DNA of 64,000 nt from Saccharomycopsis fibuligera x Saccharomycopsis cf. fibuligera (taxonomy: Eukaryota > Ascomycota > Saccharomycetes > Ascoideales > Saccharomycopsidaceae), in contig CP012816.1 of assembly GCA_001936135.1 (NCBI GenBank), positions 2,663,501 to 2,727,500 on the forward strand, read 5' to 3'. Positions 21,767 through 30,010 of this stretch are shown one piece after another; within the stretch, counting starts at the first letter, position 1, and every line of letters starts with the position of its first letter. The notes beneath the pieces are model-generated. The model had not been told where the DNA came from. It saw nothing but the letters and a program-made list of their open reading frames with translations, and searched no databases. Position numbers and translations under genes: made by a program.

Positions 21767-21823
21767 TCTTTAAGTGTGTAGCATGTTCTCAACTTTCAAA
21801 TAGTTAAATTACGAAGAAGTAAT

Positions 21824-22062
21824 GTTGTGTTTAAAGAGGGGTAGTTCTCTACTAAATATTTTTAAACACGTATTGTTATGGTTATTATCGTTATCGATGG
21901 GTATGTTCGGTTTGTCGTTTTATTCCGCACATCGCTATATACACAAGTTAAAAGGAACACGTTACCGACCTTTAGACAAGTTTTTCGACAACTTGAAGGA
22001 TCCTTCTGACGGTTGTGAACACAGACTGGTCAGGAATGCGAACATAATGAAGAAAAAAGTTC
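21824..22062 (-). repeat. LTR, right copy (5' LTR)
   Basis: Partner of the left LTR. Similarity runs to GTTC at 22059-22062; the last few bases expected from the other copy (GCAACA) are not present, so the outer end is eroded. Confidence 0.78.
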
Positions 22063-22080
22063 TTTAGAAAACGCGTACTC

Positions 22081-22165
22081 CTCTCGGTGGCCAAGTTGGT
22101 TTAAGGCGCCAGACTGTAATGTCACATTTATCTGGATATCGGGTGTTCGAATCACCCCCGAGAGA
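22081..22165 (+). tRNA. tRNA-Tyr (anticodon GTA) with 10-nt intron
   Basis: The acceptor pairs CTCTCGG with CCGAGAG, discriminator A. The D arm CCAAGTTGGTTTAAGG matches yeast tRNA-Tyr. The anticodon stem is CCAGA/TCTGG. The mature loop CTGTAAA is interrupted one base after the anticodon by TGTCACATTT (about 22119-22128), the canonical tRNA intron position. The T arm has GGTGTTCGAATCACC. An eight-T terminator follows at 22166. Yeast tRNA-Tyr genes normally carry an intron of similar size. Confidence 0.97.
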
Positions 22166-23219
22166 TTTTTTTTGTTTCTTCCCCTGCTTCAGAAAAGTCA
22201 AATCTGGCTGCCAACTTTTCCCGCAAATTTTAGGGCACTGTTATCTATGTGTTTGGTGCTGTCGTCCTAGTGCGCTTGACATCTCGGTGTACCCGATATA
22301 CCAGAGTTATGAAAACAATTTTTGGCCGTCCTGGTACTGGACCGCAAGTTGAGAACAAATTGCAAGAAGTTTAAACTCAGCATGCGGCAAGGGTTTTGAT
22401 ATGCGGCTATACGGTATGTAACATAAACATACCTGTCCATATATGGCATGGCTTAAAAACTAAACACAGTGTGCTTCGCAATGCGCAAATACCTGTCTCC
22501 TTTTGGCAGTTTCTTTTTTTAATTTGTTTACAAAAAACAAAAACAAAAACAAAAAAAAGGGGCGGCCCGAGGATATCCAAACGTCATCACCTGGGCATAT
22601 TTGAGGGAATTTGCTTATCCATAGATGAACAAGAGCTGCGGGCGGCTACAACAGTTGTTTTGCTGTTTTGTTATTGCTTGTTTCTTTGTCTGTACAGTCC
22701 AGCAGGCGCCCAAAGGCGGATTGACGCTGGCGAGCTGCTGCTGTCACTGCGGCAGAGAAGGCCTTCTTCCCGGCCAGAGCAAGTGCACACAACACATATA
22801 GCCCCAGGGCACATGTGCGCTGCGCGGTAGGTAGCAGAAAGCGGGCTGTGGTTGGCTGCCTGCTGTTTATTTGTGTTCTAGATTTATAGCGTATGTGCCC
22901 TGGCGGAGGTCCAGAAGCGGCTGCGGCAAGAACCATGTCACATGACCGTGGTCATAGCTTGCTTAGTCATAGATGACGGCACATTTTCCCTCAGATTTTG
23001 TCTCTGGCTTGCCGCACTACGCTAGACTGTTTAACTATGTAAGTGTTCCCGCCTCTTCTTCCGTCCCCGGTTTTCAAGCGCCTTTAATATCGCTGCTCGT
23101 CCTTTTTTCTCTCTCTGCTCTTTGATACTTGCACTTCAAGTTCTGCTTCTTTTATCACATTCTTTTTTACCTCATTTTGTTTGTCTACTACTTTTATCGC
23201 CACTGACCCTCACTTCACA
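22166..23219. other. intergenic region upstream of TAM41
   Basis: Begins with the tRNA-Tyr terminator T run and ends in the pyrimidine-rich TAM41 leader (about 23100-23219). A GC-richer patch at about 22690-22840 carries short overlapping frames on both strands that I do not support as genes. Confidence 0.5.
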
Positions 23220-24977
23220 ATGCTAAGAACTCACAACATTCCCGTTAGAGCCTTTTCTAGTATACCGGCGGCTAGGTTCCGCTATTCCGTGCACCTCGAA
23301 AACGACAATAGCGTTGAATTGTCAAAGAAAAGCCATGGTGGTATGCCTAACCCCGATGGTAGATACGCCAGCGCCAACGCGAAGGCAAAGTCCCAGAGGC
23401 ACTCCTCTTCATCCTCCACTGCGAACAAACCAGCGCTGGCTGCTGGTCACTCGAAGTCGGCTAAGCCTAAGCGAAGCAACGGGCCTGCTGCTGCTGGCGG
23501 CGCTGGCTCCTTCAGCCCTACTAGAGATCAGCTAGACTTGTCGCTACTAGAAAACGCTTACAAGAAATATGAGCGCATCTCGTTAAACTCGTTGGAATCC
23601 ACATATTTGACCTCCAAAGTCTCTCCGTTGGACACCTCATACAAGTTGAAAAACTACCTCTTGCAAAACAAATCCAACAAGTCCTTTTTGGATTTCAAGA
23701 ACTTTAATTACTTACCGCTCAATTTCGGATTAAACCAAAATATCAAGTTGAAAGATCCGAATACTCAGACTAAACTCAAGGACATATTGGGTAGTTTTAG
23801 GAACACACCAATCAAATACTGTTTTGCCTACGGGTCCAGTGTTTTCAAACAAGCCAATAACGATCCTGACAAGCAAACCCAAACCGACTTGATTATGGCC
23901 ACTACTTTCCCGGATCATTTCCACTCGTTGAATTTGAACAAGCATAATGACCATTACTCGTTTTTGAAAAAGTTTGGGTCTGGTATCGTGAACAAAGTTC
24001 AAGACATTGGGCCTGGCGTATACTTTAATCCGAACGTCGAGATCAACAACTCATTGGTAAAGTATGGTGTGGTTTCTATGGAGAAAGTCCTTAACGATCT
24101 ATTGAATTGGAATAACTTATACCTTGCCGGGCGTTTGCACAAGCCAGTGAAGATATTAAAGGACGATGCTAGAGTCAGATTTATCAACCAGGAAAATCTC
24201 AGAAACGCCACCGCCTTGTCGCTATTATTGTTAACCTCGTCTTCACCGTCCGCTGCTGTGAAGTCGTTCACTATAGATCAGCTCTTTGAGAAAATCACAA
24301 GCTTGAGTTATCAAGGCGACATCAGAACCAAAATTGGCGGCGAATCTCCAAAGAAAATCGCCAACATCGTGAATGGCCAATTCAATGAATTTCAAGAATT
24401 GTACGCCCCATTAGTCGATATTTTTGCCAATGATGGCTTTATTCAATTTACTACCACTAATAAAACTGCTCAAGATGGGTCTTTCAAAGTTAACGATTCC
24501 AATATTCATCGTGCTTATTTGGTGGAAAACCTTCCTTTTGATTTTAAACAACGTCTTTACAAACTTTACGCTACCAAACTAGGCAACCATATCACCTACA
24601 GTAAAACCACAGACACCCGTACCCCTGCAGTTCTTGACGGCAGCGGCAAACCTCAAATCCATGACATTTTTAAAATCACAACTTCGTTCCATAACTTGAA
24701 CCGCAGACAAAGCCAGCTTGCCTTTAGACCAACTCTGTTGAATACCGACATGAGCATCTATGAATATGATGAATTGCTGGATTATGTACCTACACAATTC
24801 GCGTTAGCAGTGGCTGGCGATGCAGACTTGCATCATAACTTGTTGAAAGCATTGGAACAAACTGTGTTGTATCCTAGTATTGTGCAATCAGTGAAAGGCA
24901 TCTTTACTGCTGGGTTGTACAAAAGTTTCCATTACGCGTTGGAGAAAAGGAAAAAGTATAACCAGGGAAAAAGATAG
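23220..24977 (+). CDS. TAM41: mitochondrial CDP-diacylglycerol synthase Tam41
   Basis: 585 residues from the ATG at 23220; the frame continues upstream only with non-ATG codons. Tam41 (Mmp37) makes CDP-diacylglycerol from phosphatidic acid on the matrix face of the inner membrane, the first step of cardiolipin synthesis. Seen: a basic mitochondrial presequence-like N terminus, a Ser/Ala/Gly/Lys-rich linker to about residue 100, then the nucleotidyltransferase core with CFAYGSSVFKQ near 200, TDLIMATTFPDHFHS near 225, YNP-type segment GVYFNPNVE, and VKYGVVSMEKVLNDL. It is about 200 residues longer than yeast Tam41 (385), mainly in the N-terminal linker and low-conservation inserts. A CTG codon in the linker (in PALAAG) would suit Ser as well as Leu. 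Confidence 0.92.
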   Translation: MLRTHNIPVRAFSSIPAARFRYSVHLENDNSVELSKKSHGGMPNPDGRYASANAKAKSQRHSSSSSTANKPALAAGHSKSAKPKRSNGPAAAGGAGSFSPTRDQLDLSLLENAYKKYERISLNSLESTYLTSKVSPLDTSYKLKNYLLQNKSNKSFLDFKNFNYLPLNFGLNQNIKLKDPNTQTKLKDILGSFRNTPIKYCFAYGSSVFKQANNDPDKQTQTDLIMATTFPDHFHSLNLNKHNDHYSFLKKFGSGIVNKVQDIGPGVYFNPNVEINNSLVKYGVVSMEKVLNDLLNWNNLYLAGRLHKPVKILKDDARVRFINQENLRNATALSLLLLTSSSPSAAVKSFTIDQLFEKITSLSYQGDIRTKIGGESPKKIANIVNGQFNEFQELYAPLVDIFANDGFIQFTTTNKTAQDGSFKVNDSNIHRAYLVENLPFDFKQRLYKLYATKLGNHITYSKTTDTRTPAVLDGSGKPQIHDIFKITTSFHNLNRRQSQLAFRPTLLNTDMSIYEYDELLDYVPTQFALAVAGDADLHHNLLKALEQTVLYPSIVQSVKGIFTAGLYKSFHYALEKRKKYNQGKR

Positions 24978-25029
24978 ATTGAAGTTAGGTAATTAGTGTT
25001 CGGCAATTCCCATGGTTAGCGTTAAACTT

Positions 25030-25062
<33 letters not shown>

Positions 25063-25993
25063 ATCTCTTAGCGGGATTTCATTTACTTTTTCTTTACTTT
25101 TTTTTTTGCTTTTTTTTCATTTACTTTTTTGTTTTCAATGTTTTTATGAGTATTATATTTTATGGATTCCTATAGGGAAAAAACGAACAAAGCGAAACAA
25201 CACATTTTGGGTTTACATAGATGAAATTACATGACATAACATATATCACAGAAACAGTATACTGGACGATATGATCGAGGATGGCTAAGTTGGAATACAA
25301 AAAAAGGGTATCTTTTTATAAACAGAAGTTACACAGAAAACGAAAATGGAGACGGAGATGTCGAATAATAAGAAAACACAAGAAAGGTGAGTTAAAATCC
25401 ATGTAAACGAGGCGCATTTGTTGTAAATATAAAAAATTGGGATAGCGCCGTCACCTTATTATGATATACACATCATTGAGTAATACGTCAAACCGCTTTT
25501 AGATTTTATATAAAAAGGCCCCATTTGCATTTGCCGAATGCCGCTTCTCTCGGATTCAAGCATGAAAATCAAACTACACACAGAAAATGTGAATGCTAAG
25601 GTAGCAAAAAAATTTTTTTTTGTTATTTTGATTCGCAAGGGAACTTGAGGAAACTTGGTGAAACTTACCTCTAAGAAGGGTTTTAACGAAAGAAAATATA
25701 TCAGAAAACAAAATAGCCAATGTTGACAAAGTAGCAGCTAGAAAGAATACGTAAAAGAAATTTTCAGAGATAGAATGATCTTGCCTAAAACACAACTGAC
25801 AAAAGAACAAAAGGATAAAAAAAAAGAACAATAGTAAAAAAAAAAAGAAAAAAAAAAGATGAAAGAAAAGAAAAATGAATAAATAGGTGAATAAATGTAA
25901 AGAAAACTATTAAGAGTGAAGTTATAATGTTGTAACAAGGAAAAAAGAAAAAGAAAAATCAATAACCATAGCCTTGGGTAAAGCTGTTTTCAT
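24978..25993. other. convergent intergenic region with T and A runs
   Basis: 3' regions of TAM41 and FBP26. Holds a 30-nt T run (25032-25061) and purine-rich stretches near 25800-25870. The Phe/Ser-rich minus-strand frames here are composition artefacts. Confidence 0.6.
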
Positions 25994-27668
25994 TCATAGA
26001 ATAGACTGAATTTTGGCATTAGTAATAATATTTCTCGAAACGTTGGACAAGTCAGTACTTGACTCCCCCAACTGACTAGTACCCTTTTCTTTATATGTAC
26101 TGACAGCTGGGATGTCCGCCTTGATCCTGCTCACGAGAGTATCGTATGCTCTTGGTTCCAACTTGATTACTGTGTGCAAAGGAATTGACATCCAAGGACT
26201 TTCTTCTTGAGGTACATTCATAAAGTACGCGTATATGCATCTCAACACGGCTTGGTGAGTGATTATCAATATGTTTTCTTGTCTTTCCAACTCCATAATC
26301 ACAGGCTCGAGTCTGGTCACCACATCTTTGTACGATTCACCTCCTCTGTATCTGTACTGATATTTGTTCTCGTCTCTGGCCTTGAAGTCTTCGGGGTACT
26401 GCTTCTCAATCTCTTCGTATGTCAAGCCATCACAGATGCCCGCGTCTAGCTCATCCAATGCTTTCCATTGTAGCTTCTTGTATGGCAAATACTGTGCGGT
26501 TTGATATGTTCTCTTCAACGTGGAAATCCACACCGTTAGCTGCTCGTCGGGACCAACCAACTTTTTAACGATCGACGGGAGCGTTTGCGCGTATCTGAGG
26601 CCGCGCTCAGACAAGTCAGCGTCGCCTCCAATTTTGCCTTCCAAATTGTACATTGACTCGCCGTGTCTGGATAGCCATATTGTTCTTGGCTTGATGTGGA
26701 AGTTCATCAAGTAGTACACAATTCTGCTTTGCAAGTAGGACTCGATTCGATTGATGATGACGCTTTCGTGAATGTTGATGAGCTTGATGAATGTTTTGTC
26801 AGCGTCAGTGGTAGTCGCCAAGGTCTCGTAGTCCTTTTCGTAGATGCCGATGCGTCTTATTATATCCTGCCTGGCCTTTTCAGGGTCCTGCTTGACGTAG
26901 TCGGGCGAATTGGTGTTGACGTCAAGAATATTGCTGCTGATCAAGTCGTCTTTATCGAACCAGCTTTCCAAGAAGAGAGGCTTGATGTTGTTCTTTCGGC
27001 ACACCGCTTCAATCAGCTCTCTCTGTGCTCTGAAGTGGTTGCTGCCGTCCAACACCCCCACCACGCCGTCCTCCAGCTCGAACCATTCCAACATGTCATT
27101 GATAGCGGAGGAAACCCACACCTTGCGGCCCTCGTAGGACGCCCCCAAGTTGTTGGCGTCCGAAGCGATCTTCAAGTCGGCAATGGCTTTTCTTCTGTAA
27201 TCATCATAGCTGAACGACTTTGCTTTGATGGAAAGCCATGACAAGTATCTCACAACTGTGGCGGTGCCGTTAGTAGGTGTGCCATAGGAAGAAAAAAAAA
27301 CACATACACATGAAAAGACAGCGAGGAGCGCCCCAGCGAGGAGCGCCCGCAACGATGCCGCTACGACGCCCCCGAGAACATACCTTTTTGCGCAATGAGA
27401 GTTTTGCCTCTGGCTGGCAACCCGGTTCTATAGCGAGCGAGGTTAGTATTTCGCGCGCGGAAGAGATGCTTGCGGAACCTTGCGGCTCCAACATCGCCTG
27501 GCAATCACAGAGATACATACAGTATAACACAGATCTTCGAGTCCAGGATCTAGGGCGCGGGGTTAGTAGCTGAGCACATCAGAAGGAACGCGTGTGGCCT
27601 TGGGCAGGCAGTGCCGCCCTGGCGCAAGTGGCGGGCGATATACGTACGCTGTTGGTGTAAACAGGCAT
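25994..27668 (-). CDS. FBP26: fructose-2,6-bisphosphatase / 6-phosphofructo-2-kinase family, four exons
   Basis: Exons 27668-27648 (21 nt), 27549-27521 (29), 27427-27384 (44) and 27255-25994 (1262) give 451 residues; yeast Fbp26 is 452. Introns of 98, 93 and 128 nt start GTACGT, GTATGT, GTATGT; each has a perfect TACTAAC followed within about 20 nt by its AG. Splicing restores KICVIL and the P-loop GLPARGKT (residues 19-26), absent from the long single frame, whose apparent N terminus reads through intron 3. The kinase-like domain follows (RYLSWLSIKAK, DYRRK), then the histidine-phosphatase domain with RHGES near 228, ELDAGICDGLTYEE and IITHQAVLRC. It hydrolyses fructose-2,6-bisphosphate in the cytoplasm, tuning glycolysis against gluconeogenesis; whether the kinase half is active cannot be told. 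Introns are GC-rich; intron 3 carries a 16-bp duplication (AGCGAGGAGCGCCC). Confidence 0.93.
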
Positions 27669-28425
27669 CGTGGCAGCAGGATGTGCTTGCGACTATGGGA
27701 TCCGAGAGCAACCCAGCTGGTGAGCAAAGTGGTATGCAGCAGGGCACCAGGAATGAGGCCTGAGAAAGAAAAGCCGGGAAAAAAGGGAGAAGAGAAGAGG
27801 GATGTGTAGAAGAGGACGCAGAGAAAGAAAGAAAGACTGCAAGACTGAAAGACTGCAAGACTGAAAGACTGCAAGACTGAAAGACTGACCGAAAGGCTGA
27901 AAGACTGACAGCGCAGAAGTGGACGTATAGCTGGCAAAGAAAAGAAGGTTGTAGGGAGTAGAGAAGACGACTCGGATGGAATCACAAAAGACTGAAGAAA
28001 TCAAGAGGAAATCTGGAGAAGAAAAAGACAGGTGCCCAGACCGCCGCTAGTTAATTATGCTGTACGCACTTACGCCATACAGCGCGACGGCAGCGGTCTG
28101 CTGACCGGGGGGCGGTGGACCGTAACGCTATGCTCTACCGTGCGACTGGGCGCTGCGCACGGGCGCAGCGCTCTCCAGGACGCAGCGCTCTCCAGGACGC
28201 TGTCGGGGCGAGGGAAGCGCGGAGACACCACAGGGGAGAGTGAGTGTATACAATCTACGGCCATATGCTGTTACGGCGCGCTGCGGCAGGCGGCGCGCTG
28301 CGGCAGCTGGCAACGGCGGGTCTGCTGAGGTAAACGTTGGATTGATTGGACTAGGTTGGGTTCTATTCACGATGCCGGCGGCCCTTTCGGCGGAGCCGGC
28401 GGAAGGAGCCGGTCAATGGAGCCGG
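27669..28425. other. GC-rich intergenic region with several short tandem repeats
   Basis: Between FBP26 and the end of PHO13. About 27834-27908 repeats GACTGCAAGACTGAAA three to four times. About 28158-28200 holds two copies of GCAGCGCTCTCCAGGAC. About 28275-28305 holds two copies of GGCGCGCTGCGGCA. No gene is supported; frames on both strands reflect GC content. Confidence 0.6.
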
Positions 28426-29325
28426 TCAATGGAGCAACTCGTACAAGTCGCCCAACTTGGAGGCGTAGTAGAGCGGCGCGGCGTCCTGCTTGAGCACCTC
28501 GCTCTCCGTCTCGATGCCGGTCAACACCAACAAGCTGCCCATGCCGCCGTCGTGGCCAAACTTGATGTCGGTGTTGAGCCTGTCGCCCACCATGACGGTG
28601 CGCTCTGGCTTCAAGTCCGGGTGCTCGGCGGTGATGGCGCTGAGCAAGTTCAAGTTCGGCTTGCCGCACACGGCGGGACGGCGTCCCGCCGAGGTCGCCA
28701 CCAGCTCGACAATCGAGCCGGCCCCCGGCAAGACGCGTCCGTGGCTGGGGAACGTCGAGTCCAGATTGGTGGCCACGAAGAGCACGTCAGGGTCGAGCAA
28801 GTACTGCAACGTCACGGCCAAGCGGTGGTAGTTGATGGTGCGGTCGAGCCCCGTCACGACGGCGCCCACCAGCGGGTCGAGGCTCAAGTACCTGGAGTCG
28901 TCGCTGAACGGCGCGTCCAACCCGGGATCAGTGCCTCCGATCGACTGGATGCCCACCTCGGCAAGCTCATCGTGGATGCCCTGGCCGCCGCAAACCCATA
29001 CCTTTTTGCGGGCCTTGTCAAAGCCGACGACCTTGTCCAAGTACACTGCGGTGGCGTACGACGAGCCAAAGATCTCGTTCTTGCTGATGCCTTGCACCCC
29101 GAACTTGGCGAACTTCTGCAAGTAGTTGTCGCGCGATTTGGTTGAGTTGTTGGTGACAAAAATGAGCTTCTTGCCCTTGGACTTCAAGAAGTGGAGCGTC
29201 TCAACGACGCCCGGCAACAAGTGGTCCCCGAGCCACAACACCCCGTCGCAGTCGAAAAGGAAGTTGTCGTACCTGTCGAGCAAGGCGGCCGCCGCCTCTT
29301 TGCTATCGATCTTCGCTGGTGGCAT
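28426..29325 (-). CDS. PHO13: HAD-family phosphatase Pho13
   Basis: 299 residues from the ATG at 29325 (MPPAKIDSK). The frame runs further upstream without ATG, coding Cys runs that do not belong to the family. Pho13 (p-nitrophenyl phosphatase / phosphoglycolate phosphatase family) is cytosolic and removes toxic side products of glycolysis. HAD motifs are all present: FDCDGVLW (residues 24-31, Asp nucleophile and general acid), VTNNST, the CGKPN lysine and MVGDRLNTDI. GC content is far above the window average, yet Leu is coded 22 TTG, 13 CTC, 2 CTT and only 3 CTG by hand count. One CTG lies where yeast Pho13, as I remember it, has Ser. The last codons overlap a 13-bp duplication (GGAGCCGGTCAAT). 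Confidence 0.94.
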   Translation of the reverse strand: MPPAKIDSKEAAAALLDRYDNFLFDCDGVLWLGDHLLPGVVETLHFLKSKGKKLIFVTNNSTKSRDNYLQKFAKFGVQGISKNEIFGSSYATAVYLDKVVGFDKARKKVWVCGGQGIHDELAEVGIQSIGGTDPGLDAPFSDDSRYLSLDPLVGAVVTGLDRTINYHRLAVTLQYLLDPDVLFVATNLDSTFPSHGRVLPGAGSIVELVATSAGRRPAVCGKPNLNLLSAITAEHPDLKPERTVMVGDRLNTDIKFGHDGGMGSLLVLTGIETESEVLKQDAAPLYYASKLGDLYELLH

Positions 29326-29867
29326 TTTCGCAGTTGGCGGTTCTGTCTGTATCTGGTTTCGAGCTGTGCTACCAGGAAAAGAACAGCAAGAACAGCAAGA
29401 ACAACAAGAACAGCAGCACACGTCGCAGTTCTGGCCGCCGTCGCAGTGCTGGCCGCCGTCAGACAACGCGCCGTTGGGTTACGCGCCCCGGCGGGGCCGC
29501 TGTCTCAGCGCCAGCGCTGCTTCTGTCGGCCGCGGAGATCTGGCAGAACAGGAGCAGAGGGCTGCGGAGACCAAAAAGTCCTGTCAAGGCGCCAATGAGG
29601 GCGTATTCGTTAGTACTTACCGGCTATGTGGCATGTAGAAAAACAGCAGATATCACTAAATTTCTATGTACAGAATACGCCGCCATGGCGTCTTGAAAAC
29701 AGGCAAACAAACAAACAGACAAACAAACAAGAAAAAAAAACGAACAAGCAAACAAACAAACAAACGAACAAACAGCATATGTGCACGGCGGCACCGTAGC
29801 AAACAAATTAAAGGAACCCTAACTATGCAAAAGAATAACAAATAAAGAAAACAAGGCAAACTCTGTC

Positions 29868-29898
<31 letters not shown>

Positions 29899-30010
29899 AT
29901 TGCGAAGAAAACAACGGCGAAATAAGAACTGAACGAACGGGGCAGATTCGTATATGCTGGCTTACCTGCTATGCGCTTGCCGTGAGTAGCTTTCGATCTT
30001 GACTAGCGTA
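29326..30010. other. intergenic region with simple repeats
   Basis: PHO13 upstream region and permease 3' region. Holds AAGAACAGC-type repeats (about 29378-29415), a CAAA-rich simple repeat (29697-29775), and an alternating (TA)n(TG)n tract at 29868-29900. A TACTAAC on the minus strand near 29613 could belong to a 5'-UTR intron of PHO13, but I cannot pair it with a donor. Confidence 0.55.

Larger units (their letters stand above)
18951..22062 (-). mobile_element. decayed Ty3/gypsy-type retrotransposon upstream of tRNA-Tyr
   Basis: Two direct repeats (18951-19195 and 21824-22062) enclose minus-strand gag, protease and the start of reverse transcriptase. Order and strand fit an element whose 5' LTR is the right-hand repeat. 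That LTR stops about 18 bp before the tRNA-Tyr gene, the spacing known for Ty3 integration at Pol III start sites. Read on the minus strand, the LTR begins TGTTGCGAAC and ends AAACACAACA. A purine-rich tract (19207-19196, GAGGCAGGGAAG) directly precedes the 3' LTR, as expected for the plus-strand primer. The internal part is only about 2.6 kb; most of RT, RNase H and integrase are gone and pol is frameshifted. Clear 5-bp target duplications are not seen. The element is not autonomous. Confidence 0.8.

Noticed and set aside
26696-27241. 181-codon plus-strand frame antisense to FBP26
   Set aside because: Shadow of the well-supported minus-strand gene.
27270-27352. Hydrophobic N terminus of the unspliced FBP26 frame read as a signal peptide
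   Set aside because: It is translated intron 3; splicing gives the conserved P-loop N terminus instead.
28240-29145. 301-codon plus-strand frame antisense to PHO13
   Set aside because: GC-rich shadow; PHO13 on the minus strand has all HAD motifs.
29600-29625. TACTAAC on the minus strand upstream of PHO13, possible 5'-UTR intron
   Set aside because: Overlapping GTAAGT cannot serve as donor for the same branch site, and no other donor is convincing.
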